Positions 19,156-27,487 of a DNA stretch of 64,000 nt are shown here, piece after piece; the first letter of the stretch is position 1; every line of letters begins with the position of its first letter. This DNA is from Novipirellula artificiosorum (lineage in GTDB: Bacteria > Planctomycetota > Planctomycetia > Pirellulales > Pirellulaceae). The position numbers and the translations under genes were made by a program. The notes beneath the pieces were generated by a model. The model was not told the DNA's origin. It did no database searches and saw only the letters and a program-made list of their open reading frames with translations. The DNA lies in NCBI RefSeq assembly GCF_007860135.1, contig NZ_SJPV01000001.1, positions 358,939 through 422,938 on the forward strand, read 5' to 3'.

Positions 19156-20183
19156 ACGTCACTTGCCTCCGGTTCTGCGCCCACGGACGGGTCATCGATG
19201 GAATCGTGATAGCGACTGCCGCGTTCATCGAAGTAGTAGAAGAATCGTGGGATCGTGCCCACATCCTCTTTCAAGACATAGACACGTTTGTGCTTCAGGA
19301 TGTAAGCCACTTCGCTGTTGGGATCCAACACGTTACCAAACTTCCGCGATCCCGTCGGGCAGACTTCCAAACAGGCGGGCAGCTTTCCGACGCGAGTGCG
19401 CTGCAGACAAAACGTACACTTTTCCATCACGCCTTTGTCGCGAGGTCGGTTCGACAGATAGGCCATCTGCGGATTGATCTCGTCATCCGGAATGCGTGGC
19501 TCCGCAAAATTGAATCGCCTGGCCCAGTAAGGACATGCCGCTTCGCAATATCGGCAACCGATGCACCAATCGTAGTCGATCACCGTGATCCCATCGGCTT
19601 CTTGCCAGGTTGCTTCGACCGGACAAACCTTCACACATGGCGGATCGGCACATTGGTGGCATTGCACTGGCAGGTACCACTTGTCCGGATTTGGAACGGT
19701 CTCGGGGTCGTAGTGATGATTCGCTGTCTCGACGTTGATACTGCCTTTTTCCATCTCCAGCACACGAATGTACTGAATCTCAGGTGCACGCGATTGATTG
19801 TTTTCATTGACACACGCGTGGACACATTTTCGGCAACCGATGCAACGGCTGATGTTCAGGCCATAGACAAATTCGACGCCGTCAAGAGGCGGTGGATCTA
19901 CGATCTCCGCTGCGACATGACGCCGGCGCTGAACCTCATCCGCAATCCGTTGCAAGACCTCTTTTTTGTCTTCGTCTGTCATCTCCTTGTAGTGTTTCTG
20001 CAGAAATTCTGCGGGCGTCGGCAGGTCCTCGGGATCGAGATCCTTAAGAGGAGAGATTGCTGCGGCAAAGGCAGCCGCACCTGCAAATGCAGCAGCACCG
20101 AGCGTCAAGAATCCGCGACGAGTGGAATCGTTCGCGTCCGTCTCGGTCTTAGCAGAGGTGCTTGCAGAGTCCGGAGTTGCCAT
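19152..20183 (-). CDS. Tat-exported ferredoxin-like subunit with four [4Fe-4S] clusters
   Basis: The 343-residue product has a twin-arginine signal (STRRGFLTL) and a hydrophobic stretch rich in alanine, so it is exported folded. Four cysteine clusters follow: CIGCRKCVHAC, CHQCADPPCVKVCP, CIGCRYCEAACP and CTFC..CLEVCP, as in PsrB/DmsB/NrfC/DsrO proteins. It should carry electrons between the NrfD-type membrane subunit and periplasmic cytochromes. It overlaps the membrane-subunit gene by four bases and follows the tetraheme gene by three bases. Confidence 0.92.
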   Translation of the reverse strand: MATPDSASTSAKTETDANDSTRRGFLTLGAAAFAGAAAFAAAISPLKDLDPEDLPTPAEFLQKHYKEMTDEDKKEVLQRIADEVQRRRHVAAEIVDPPPLDGVEFVYGLNISRCIGCRKCVHACVNENNQSRAPEIQYIRVLEMEKGSINVETANHHYDPETVPNPDKWYLPVQCHQCADPPCVKVCPVEATWQEADGITVIDYDWCIGCRYCEAACPYWARRFNFAEPRIPDDEINPQMAYLSNRPRDKGVMEKCTFCLQRTRVGKLPACLEVCPTGSRKFGNVLDPNSEVAYILKHKRVYVLKEDVGTIPRFFYYFDERGSRYHDSIDDPSVGAEPEASDV

Positions 20184-20186
20184 CGC

Positions 20187-20879
20187 TTAGTGTCCTCCCT
20201 CGCTCTCGCCGTTCCCGGCCCGATCATCGTTTGATTGCTGAGAGATCATGAGCGGGTTGTGGCTATGATCGTCCGATGCAACGTCCTGTGGGCCCATTCG
20301 CAACGTGCTCGGCCCCGGTGCGGGCTGCATCCTTTGGAAGGGCGGATGATGCGGGTCATGGCATTCGATACACTTACGCCGTGTCTGCTCGCCTTGCTCG
20401 GCATCCCAGTAACCATTGCTACGACCGTGTGAACCGTGCTGCCAATCCCGGTAGACTGGACCGTGACATTTTGCACACACGAGTTGAGGTTGGTCCCAGG
20501 GGATTTCATCACCCAGATCGTCAATGAACGCATCACGGTTTTTGGGGTGGTGACAGTTGAAGCAACGCGTGTTGATCCCATGTTGCAACTTGATGTCCGT
20601 GTGCTGCGTTAGCGTCCTTAAGGTTTCAGGTGGTGAGGGCAGAACCTTGTGACATTCGCTGCACTTGAACGTGTAGACCCTTGTCTTGAACAGCGGGGCC
20701 ATGGCGGGAGAGCGCACCGGGGTCGTATCGGTGACCCAATCCGCAACGGCTGCTGGCTCACCGACCGGACTGCGGAACGCAAGCGGTCCCAAGACAAGAA
20801 AGGCAGCGGTGGCCAGTAGAACGCCAGCGACCCACAAAGGTTGTGGTTTTTGCCCCCCGCTCTCTCCGCCGCCTGACAT
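20187..20879 (-). CDS. Membrane-anchored tetraheme c-type cytochrome
   Basis: From ATG 20879 the product is 230 residues with an N-terminal membrane anchor (WVAGVLLATAAFLVLGPLAF) and four CxxCH sites: CSECH (73), CFNCH (106), CAKCH (135) and CIECH (170). It is likely a periplasmic-facing electron carrier for the neighbouring ferredoxin/NrfD module. In-frame codons upstream to 21200 are rejected because they overlap the divergent gene's promoter and lack features. It is the first gene of the minus-strand respiratory cluster. The heme spacing does not clearly match NapC or NrfB, so I call only a tetraheme cytochrome. Confidence 0.85.
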   Translation of the reverse strand: MSGGGESGGQKPQPLWVAGVLLATAAFLVLGPLAFRSPVGEPAAVADWVTDTTPVRSPAMAPLFKTRVYTFKCSECHKVLPSPPETLRTLTQHTDIKLQHGINTRCFNCHHPKNRDAFIDDLGDEIPWDQPQLVCAKCHGPVYRDWQHGSHGRSNGYWDAEQGEQTRRKCIECHDPHHPPFQRMQPAPGPSTLRMGPQDVASDDHSHNPLMISQQSNDDRAGNGESEGGH

Positions 20880-21088
20880 AAGAGCTTTCTTTCCTGATGA
20901 AAGAATGACGGCACAATCGTGCGGAGAACTGACTCCGAATCCAGAATCACGATCGACCATCTGCTTCTGTTCTTCATCTGCGGCATTTGTCAAAGCTGAA
21001 CCGAGCGTGCCGATCGTGGGCTGTGAATAAGATGCCAGCCGATCGTAGCCTACGAAAAGTATCGAATCCCGTTTTGAGAGTGCGACCG

Positions 21089-21607
21089 ATGTGTGATTCC
21101 CGAAGGACCGTCGTCGGTCTTTTCCTTGCATTTGCCGTTCTCGCAGCCAAGGCGGACCAGCCAAACTCGATACCACATCCGTCCCTCGCAGCAACGCCAT
21201 CCGAAGCCAAAGTCAGGGCGCGGCTGCTGTTCGAGACGATCAATGGATCACTGCAAGTCATGCATCGCGACTTCTTTGATGATGAGGACACCTTTGCCAT
21301 CCCATCGCGATCCCTTGAAGACGTCTTTAGCGAGCTGAAGAAAAGTCATCACGTCGAGATCAGGTGGATGACCGTGAACGCGGATGTGTTGAACGTCGAT
21401 CATGACGCGAAATCCGAATTCGAGAAAGCAGCCGTCAAGGCGTTGTCAAAAGGCGAACCTGCATTCGAGAAAACCGGCGATGGGATCTATCAATACGCGG
21501 GAGCCATTCCCTTGCGGTCGGAATGCTTGAAGTGCCACCTACGACGTCGTACCCGTAACGAGCCGCGCACCTCCGCGTTGACGATCACGATTCCAATCAA
21601 CGAGTGA
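21089..21607 (+). CDS. Secreted single-heme protein, Tll0287-like (DUF3365)
   Basis: The product from ATG 21089 is 172 residues with a signal sequence (VVGLFLAFAVLAAKA) and one CLKCH motif at residues 146-150. The layout, ARLLFETINGSL early, EDVFSELKKSHHVEIRWM in the middle and GAIPLRSECLKCH near the end, resembles the DUF3365/Tll0287-like family of heme-binding PAS-like domains. It may act as a sensor or electron carrier in the periplasm. It is divergent from the tetraheme gene, with about 210 bases between. The family name is from memory. Confidence 0.65.
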   Translation: MCDSRRTVVGLFLAFAVLAAKADQPNSIPHPSLAATPSEAKVRARLLFETINGSLQVMHRDFFDDEDTFAIPSRSLEDVFSELKKSHHVEIRWMTVNADVLNVDHDAKSEFEKAAVKALSKGEPAFEKTGDGIYQYAGAIPLRSECLKCHLRRRTRNEPRTSALTITIPINE

Positions 21608-21646
21608 GGATCCCGCCGCCCTGGAGCTTGGTTTGACCTGAACTCT

Positions 21647-23035
21647 CTACATTTCAACCTCAAATCCCTTACGTTGCTCGCGGCGGACGAACGCCTGCGC
21701 CTGCGGGTCTTCCAAGATCCGCTCCGTGACGGGATCCCAGTCGATCTTTCGCCCCAGCCTCGCCGCGATTCCCGCCAAGTGGCAGGTCGTCAGCGCCCGG
21801 TGATGGCTGTGGACATCGGAGATTGGATCCGTGCGGTCTTGGCAACTGACGATGAAGTTGCGGAAGTGATCGGTCAACTCGCGATCCTTGTAGACCTTCT
21901 GGAGCGCACCGGCGGGCAGTGGATCCGACTCGAGATCTTCGACCGGTTTACCCGTCAATCGCCCCCGGTTTACGAACAGACGTCCCTTGGTGCCTTCGAA
22001 CAAAATTCCATTGTCACGATCATGACGCAGTTCGATCTCTTTGCCATCCACAAACTTCGCTCGAATCAAAAACGCGGTCGCCGTGTTGTACATCGAATCA
22101 TCCAGCGGATGACCGTCCTTGAAGACGACAGGATGCTCGGCCAAGATTGGGTCAACCGACGTCGGCCCCGTTTCGGTTTTCCCCATCGCCCATGTGGCGA
22201 TGTCACAATGATGTGCCCCCCAGTCGGTCAATTTCCCACCCGAGTATTCGTACCACCAGCGAAACTCATAGTGACATCGAGACCAACTTTTCGTTTCACC
22301 GTTGGCTCCCGCTAAATATCGGTAGGCCACAGCAGGGACGGGGCCCTGCCATCGATTCCAATCCAATGTTTTGGGGGGAGCCACGGCCGGCAGCGGTGGA
22401 CTGGTTGGGCCGCCACCGATTCCGCATGTGGCCTTGCGAACCTCGCCCAATCGTCCCTCTCGAATGAGTGCCGCGGCACGAATGAAGTTGAGATTGCTGC
22501 GCTGCTGCGTCCCGACCTGACAAACTTGCCTTGTCTGCTTGCAAACCTCAGACATCAGCTTGCCTTCTTCGATGGTCAGCGTCATCGGCTTTTCGCAGTA
22601 GACATCTTTTCCAGCAAGCATCGCCTCGATTGCGATCTTCGCATGCCAATGATCCGGCGTCGAAACGTGCACAATGTCGATATTCGCATCATCAAGGATT
22701 GCTCGGTAGTCGGCGACGACCTGGGGGGCAACACCCGTCCATTCTTTGACAATGCCGTTGGCCAGATTTGCCCGATCGGAGTCGGCATCACAGACCACGG
22801 TATAGTCACCCAGCCGTCGCATTTCCGGTGCAGATCCATACGGACTGTCAATACCGGTCGCCCTTTGACACCAGCGGCTTCCCGTGCCGACCGCAGCGAT
22901 GCGAGGCCGCTCGTTTGCACTGCCAAATCCACTGGCACGATTCGTGCGGCTTGCAATGACCGAAGCTCCAGCCCATGCAAGGGTGCTCTTCAAGACCTCG
23001 CGACGAGAGAGGAGGGTCGAGGTTGGCTTTCCCAT
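21647..23035 (-). CDS. Gfo/Idh/MocA family oxidoreductase, Tat-exported
   Basis: A 462-residue protein with a twin-arginine signal (SRREVLKSTLAWAGAS), Rossmann start RIAAVGTGSRW and the CEKP motif (DVYCEKPMTLTI) at about residue 150. The FRWWYEYSGGKLTDWGAHHCDIATWAMG segment is typical of the C-terminal fold in planctomycete members. It presumably acts on sugar or sugar-like compounds in the periplasm with a bound nicotinamide cofactor. It is a paralogue of the gene at 9280. It is on the opposite strand to its upstream neighbour and convergent with it. Confidence 0.9.
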   Translation of the reverse strand: MGKPTSTLLSRREVLKSTLAWAGASVIASRTNRASGFGSANERPRIAAVGTGSRWCQRATGIDSPYGSAPEMRRLGDYTVVCDADSDRANLANGIVKEWTGVAPQVVADYRAILDDANIDIVHVSTPDHWHAKIAIEAMLAGKDVYCEKPMTLTIEEGKLMSEVCKQTRQVCQVGTQQRSNLNFIRAAALIREGRLGEVRKATCGIGGGPTSPPLPAVAPPKTLDWNRWQGPVPAVAYRYLAGANGETKSWSRCHYEFRWWYEYSGGKLTDWGAHHCDIATWAMGKTETGPTSVDPILAEHPVVFKDGHPLDDSMYNTATAFLIRAKFVDGKEIELRHDRDNGILFEGTKGRLFVNRGRLTGKPVEDLESDPLPAGALQKVYKDRELTDHFRNFIVSCQDRTDPISDVHSHHRALTTCHLAGIAARLGRKIDWDPVTERILEDPQAQAFVRREQRKGFEVEM

Positions 23036-23263
23036 AAATCCTATTCCTTAGCTTGGTCGAGTTTTCGGAGATGGCAATGTAGGGTTGTTGAGGGGTCAGG
23101 AGTCAATTGCCGGAACGGGGCTTTTTGGACAAACGCTACGTTCATTCCTCTCTGGGCGCTGCCGAAGCCCAGCGGATGAACCGCCATTTGGAATTGACGG
23201 TTTATTCGATGATTCCGTGCGAGACAACCAAAGCAGGTGTCCGGTGCCATCCAGCAGGAGAGC

Positions 23264-23800
23264 TTAAAATCCAAGGGCCGTGTTCAAGAGCCCGCCGACT
23301 TTCGTCCCTAACGCTCGCTCGATGAACACGCGGTCACCGGGACGAAGTGCATAATCGGATTCCGGCCGAACAATACGACCACCTTCTGCCATTTCAACTT
23401 CCATCCGGACCCCACCGATCGACTGGGGCGATGATCGGTACAGCGTAACATCGACGCCGCCAATCTTATTCAAGACTCCGGTCTGCGTCAGCAGCGTGCT
23501 GACAAAAACCGACTTGCCCTCGGGCGGCAACGGAAGCACTTTGCAGGCGTCCTCGTTTCCACCGACCTGAAACACGATCGCGTTCTCCGCTTGAGCTTGT
23601 CGGACCTTTTGGTAGATCGTCTCGGTCATCGTTTCGTCAAACCCGTTGAATTCGCCCCCGGCGCCGCTGGAAACGTACTTGGTCCCATCGGGCGACAAAT
23701 TAAACCCAGGCAGGTTCAACGTGGTGCACCCAGCAAACGAGATCACCCACAACGATAGCATCAGGCCAAACTGGGGCTTTTGGATCAAGGGATGGACCAT
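23264..23800 (-). CDS. Lipoprotein with SLBB-like export domain
   Basis: The 178-residue product from ATG 23800 has a leader ending in the lipobox SFAGC (Cys25). The C-terminal part (DVTLYRSSPQ, IVRPESDYALRPGDRVFIERA) resembles the SLBB/polysaccharide-export motif in which a DY.LRPGDRV string recurs. It could help export extracellular polysaccharide, but no wza/wzc/wzy partner is nearby. An in-frame ATG at 23878 would add 26 residues and move the lipobox too far in. The family link is tentative. Confidence 0.6.
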   Translation of the reverse strand: MVHPLIQKPQFGLMLSLWVISFAGCTTLNLPGFNLSPDGTKYVSSGAGGEFNGFDETMTETIYQKVRQAQAENAIVFQVGGNEDACKVLPLPPEGKSVFVSTLLTQTGVLNKIGGVDVTLYRSSPQSIGGVRMEVEMAEGGRIVRPESDYALRPGDRVFIERALGTKVGGLLNTALGF

Positions 23801-24048
23801 GAGAGGACTTTCGGATTGGGGAGCTGTTAAAGTTTGCCGGTTACGGGAGATATTCGGAGAATCGGCTTTTGACTCCAAAAAACATCAGCAAAAAACCAAA
23901 AAGTCGCATAATTCGTTGAAGAACCCTCCCTCCGCTGCCGTTTTCCTGCTTCACGCGAAGCCGCTCGATCGCTATATTGCCCCTCCTTCCCTCAAATCAG
24001 AATTAGCCAATAACAGCATAGACCACCCCCGGGTGGCGGAGAAAATCG

Positions 24049-24318
24049 ATGGCACGGCAATGTGAAGCGTGCGGTAAAGGCGTCCAAATGGGCAACCGCA
24101 TCGAGACCAGAGGTAAAGCGAAGTATCTGGGTGGTGTTGGTACCAAAATCACGGGCTGCACCCGCAGAAAGTTCGTTCCGAATCTGCAAAAAGTCCATGT
24201 GACCATGCCCAACGGCCGCAACAAGACCATGCGGGTCTGTGTGCAGTGCATTCGCAGTGGTGCGGTCCGCAAAACGGTCCATACCAAGCCTTTCGACGTC
24301 AGTGGCGCCAAGAAGTAG
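24049..24318 (+). CDS. rpmB: 50S ribosomal protein bL28
   Basis: An 89-residue, basic protein matching bL28 over its length. The zinc-binding type is indicated by CEAC at residues 5-8 and CVQC near residue 64. Landmarks: GNRIETRGKAKYLGG, TRRKFVPNLQKV and TMRVCVQCIRSGAV. It belongs to the large ribosomal subunit. GatC begins 12 bases downstream, so the two form a small translation operon with the antiporter gene. Confidence 0.97.
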   Translation: MARQCEACGKGVQMGNRIETRGKAKYLGGVGTKITGCTRRKFVPNLQKVHVTMPNGRNKTMRVCVQCIRSGAVRKTVHTKPFDVSGAKK

Positions 24319-24330
24319 CGACGGCGAGCG

Positions 24331-24636
24331 ATGGCATTATCCACCGATGACGTGCGGCGATTGGCTCGATTGGCTCGATTGGAGCTAAGCGACGAGGAAA
24401 TTGATGCGATTGGCCCCCAGATCACCAAGATTTTGGGGTTCGTCGAACAGTTGTCGGAATTGGATACCGACGATGTCGAGCCGATGACCACCGCGTTGGA
24501 TGTCGATAATCGTTGGCGACCGGATCAACCGTTGGCGGGGCTGACCAACGACGAAGCGCTTCAAAACGCCCCTGCCCGCGACGAGGACTGCTTTCTTGTT
24601 CCCCCGGTTCTTGGAACCGCCGCCACAAAACACTGA
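24331..24636 (+). CDS. gatC: Aspartyl/glutamyl-tRNA amidotransferase subunit C
   Basis: A 101-residue protein with the GatC pattern: DDVRRLARLARLELSDEE at the start, then FVEQLSELDTDDVEP and the C-terminal RDEDCFLVPPVLG. GatCAB makes Gln-tRNA or Asn-tRNA from mischarged tRNAs. It follows rpmB by 12 bases. gatA and gatB are not next to it; the gene after it encodes a Na+/H+ antiporter. ATG 24331 fits the family start. Confidence 0.95.
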   Translation: MALSTDDVRRLARLARLELSDEEIDAIGPQITKILGFVEQLSELDTDDVEPMTTALDVDNRWRPDQPLAGLTNDEALQNAPARDEDCFLVPPVLGTAATKH

Positions 24637-24670
24637 ACGGCAGCGACGCGCGCCCGTCGATTGGCGGTGA

Positions 24671-26305
24671 TTGCTCTTCCCGCCCTCCATCGTCCTCACA
24701 TGCGACGTTCCCGTGCAGCACGGTTTCGAAAGCTTACTGCCCCCGTTGGTCGCGATTGCATTGGCCATCCTGACTCGCCGAGTCCTGTTGCCACTTGCCG
24801 CAGGCGCCTTCATCGGCGCAGCGATTTTAACCTCCGCCGACGCGGATGCGAATTGGTTGGATTGCGGGTACCTGTTTGCAGCATCCCTCTGGAAGTCCGT
24901 TTGGGATTTCGACCATTTGCAAACACTGGCCTTCACGCTGCTGCTTGGGGCCATGGTGGGGGTGATGGAATTCGGAGGCGGCATCCGGGCGCTGATCCTC
25001 ATGCTGTCGCGGCGAATTCAATCGCGCTGCGGTGCCCAAGTGATGATCGCGCTGAGTGGGCTGGCCATCTTCTTTGACGACTACGCCAACACGCTGCTGA
25101 TTGGCGGCACGATGCGATCGACCGTCGACCGTTATGGGATCTCTCGGGCCAAGTTGGCGTACTTGGTCGATTCCACCGCCGCCCCCGTTGCCGGTTTGTC
25201 GGTCGTCAGCACCTGGACAGCGATCGAAATCAGCTACATGGCCGACGGGCTGCAGGCTGCTGGAATCACCGATCCATCGGCCGCATTCGCTCTCTTCTTA
25301 GAATCCATCCCGTACCGATTCTATCCGGTGCTTGCGATTGTGATGGTGCTGTTGGTGTCCGCAACCGGACGTGATTTCGGCCCGATGCGAGCGATTGAAC
25401 AGCGCCGTTTTGATGAAGGAAACCGCTTACTGACGGATGCGGCTGCGTCCTCTTCCAATGGGGCCTCACCGCGATTGTGGCTCGCGGCTGTCCTTCCGAT
25501 CTTGTCCTGTCTGACGGCGATCCTGACGGTTTTGATCCTCACCGGACGCCAATCGGCAACGATCACGGAATCGATGACCGGAATCAGAGCGGCGGTGGAA
25601 ATCCTCGGTAACGGCAACTCCTACCTTGCATTGATCAGCGGCGGCGCGGTCGGTTTGGCTCTCGCTTTGTGCTCCCATCTGGCACTTGCGGACTGTGGAC
25701 CACGACGGTTGTTCGAAGGGGTCTACCGAGGTGCGATGCAAATGATGCCGGCGATGTTGATTCTTTGGTTGGCTTGGGCACTTAGCGCCATGACACAACA
25801 AGACGCGCTCGACACGGGGGGCTATTTGGCCAGCATCTTGTCCGAGCGTCTTGATCCTCGCCTGCTTCCCAGTGCGGTTTTCTTGATCTCCGGTTTTGTC
25901 GCATTCTCAACCGGGACCAGCTGGGGCACGATGGCGATCTTGACTCCGTTGTCGATCACGCTGTCGCTGTCGCTGGACCCCACCAGCGACCCAAGCGGCG
26001 CCATTTGCCTGGCAACAGCTGGCTCGGTTTTAGCCGGTGCGATTCTTGGTGATCACTGTTCGCCGATTTCTGACACGACGGTACTGTCGAGCCGAAGTAG
26101 CGGATGCGATCACTTGCAACACGTTCAGACACAGATGCCCTACGCGATCGTGGTCGCGATCGTTGCGGTGCTGTGTGGTTGCATGCCCGCCGCGATCGGC
26201 GTGTCCCCTTGGTTGTTGCTGACAGCAGGCAGCATCGTGCTAGCAATCATTGTTCGGGTCTGGGGGCAAACACCCGAATTGAAGAAATTACCGCCTGAGT
26301 TGTAA
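24671..26305 (+). CDS. NhaC-type Na+/H+ antiporter
   Basis: A hydrophobic protein of up to 544 residues with about 12-14 membrane segments. It contains the NhaC family core: ILTRRVLLPLAAG, FFDDYANTLLIGGTMRSTVDRYGISRAKLAYLVD, STAAPVAGLSVVSTW, and FSTGTSWGTMAILTP. It exchanges sodium for protons at the inner membrane. The start is uncertain: TTG 24671 gives the longest frame, while GTG 24713 (QHGFESLLPPLVAIALAIL) looks closer to family N-termini; neither has a strong ribosome site. It begins about 35 bases after gatC. Confidence 0.85.
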   Translation: MLFPPSIVLTCDVPVQHGFESLLPPLVAIALAILTRRVLLPLAAGAFIGAAILTSADADANWLDCGYLFAASLWKSVWDFDHLQTLAFTLLLGAMVGVMEFGGGIRALILMLSRRIQSRCGAQVMIALSGLAIFFDDYANTLLIGGTMRSTVDRYGISRAKLAYLVDSTAAPVAGLSVVSTWTAIEISYMADGLQAAGITDPSAAFALFLESIPYRFYPVLAIVMVLLVSATGRDFGPMRAIEQRRFDEGNRLLTDAAASSSNGASPRLWLAAVLPILSCLTAILTVLILTGRQSATITESMTGIRAAVEILGNGNSYLALISGGAVGLALALCSHLALADCGPRRLFEGVYRGAMQMMPAMLILWLAWALSAMTQQDALDTGGYLASILSERLDPRLLPSAVFLISGFVAFSTGTSWGTMAILTPLSITLSLSLDPTSDPSGAICLATAGSVLAGAILGDHCSPISDTTVLSSRSSGCDHLQHVQTQMPYAIVVAIVAVLCGCMPAAIGVSPWLLLTAGSIVLAIIVRVWGQTPELKKLPPEL

Positions 26306-26466
26306 GAATCGGTTCCGTCTTCTTGGGTGCAGCCCCACAATCGACGCGATTGCTCCATTTACCCCGCTTTGGCATCGATCTTGCATTGTAGTGCGGGGAA
26401 ACGTTAACAGGCATGATGGATGCCGCACGCATGTGTTTGATAGGATGCCCAACCAATAGGAAGCCG

Positions 26467-27423
26467 ATGAGACTTGAACGGATTGTGCGACACATTTTGA
26501 TGTCGCTTGCCAGCTTCATTTTTGTAGTGAGCGCCACAGTCGATGCGTTTTCCCAACCGACTGCACCCGGGGCATCGTTTGAGACCCCCCAGACAGAAAT
26601 GAAGCCAATTGGATCCCCCAGCTCCGTGGACCGCTACCGTGATCCTTCGTCGAGGACCACTGCGGCGCGACCGGCAAGTTATCAAGAAACGGGTTACCAA
26701 CCGGACCGATCAGCCGTTCGTCAAACGGTGATGCTGCAGCAAATGGACGGCCCCCCCGTGACCGCGCCGGCGTTGCCGCCCCGTTCCGCCGGGCAGATGC
26801 CGCCGAGCGGATTCGCTCCGCCGCCGAGCGGCTATTCCGTCGCACCGCCAAGCCAGTCGGCTCCGCCTCAGCTGCCACCTTCCAATGGCCCGTCCATGAA
26901 CGCCAGTCCGGCGACGTCACCCCCGATGTATGCGGGGCCTCCGATGTACGCAAACCCGACGAATGCCGCCCCAATGGATCCTCGCGGCTCAGCCTCCTTG
27001 CCGCCCCAGTCCACTTCCCTGACTCCGGTGCCATCGATCATGGCACCTTCAGCGAGTGACTACGTGCCACTGAATCCACCGCAACTGCAATCGGAATATG
27101 CGACGATGAACAACTGCGGTTGCATTTCCGCACCGAGCAGCTATTCGGTCCAAGATTGTGGACTTGGATGCGGTACGCCCGTCAGTTACACGGTGGCCCC
27201 CTACCCGACGGCGACCCCAGCAGCAGCCCCCATGACCACCGCCGTTGCGACTCCACCCACGATGCCAGCGGCGACCGCAGCTTCCGCTGCTCCCGTTGGA
27301 TCACTTTTTACCTTGGGGCAAGAAGCCAACCCGGTACAGGTTGGCCAAGGTTTATGGGGCCAACCCGTCGCCTACGTCCCAGGCCAGGGCGTTCGCAATT
27401 GGATGCGATACTTCTTTCCGTAG
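26467..27423 (+). CDS. Secreted proline/alanine-rich hypothetical protein
   Basis: The product from ATG 26467 has 318 residues and a signal sequence (ILMSLASFIFVVSATVDAFS). The mature chain is low-complexity: proline-, serine- and methionine-rich repeats (PPMYAGPPMYANPTNAAPM) followed by a short cysteine-containing segment (NNCGCISAPSSYSVQDCGLGCG). It looks like a planctomycete surface or stalk-type protein, with function unknown. ATG 26413 upstream is in frame but gives a poor signal peptide. Confidence 0.6.
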   Translation: MRLERIVRHILMSLASFIFVVSATVDAFSQPTAPGASFETPQTEMKPIGSPSSVDRYRDPSSRTTAARPASYQETGYQPDRSAVRQTVMLQQMDGPPVTAPALPPRSAGQMPPSGFAPPPSGYSVAPPSQSAPPQLPPSNGPSMNASPATSPPMYAGPPMYANPTNAAPMDPRGSASLPPQSTSLTPVPSIMAPSASDYVPLNPPQLQSEYATMNNCGCISAPSSYSVQDCGLGCGTPVSYTVAPYPTATPAAAPMTTAVATPPTMPAATAASAAPVGSLFTLGQEANPVQVGQGLWGQPVAYVPGQGVRNWMRYFFP

Positions 27424-27487
27424 TCGCAGGCGTTCGATCCGTTGCTGGTCGACTTCCCCCTGAGGCAATGCAAACTTAAGCCTTGCG

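Noticed and set aside
19206-20234. Plus-strand open frame of 342 codons
   Set aside because: Antisense to the ferredoxin gene, whose four cysteine clusters mark the true strand.
20911-20920. Possible shared operator: CACAATCGT near the tetraheme gene and in the 16214-16241 inverted repeat
   Set aside because: A shared 9-mer is expected by chance about once in a window of this size on both strands, and the palindrome is not repeated here.
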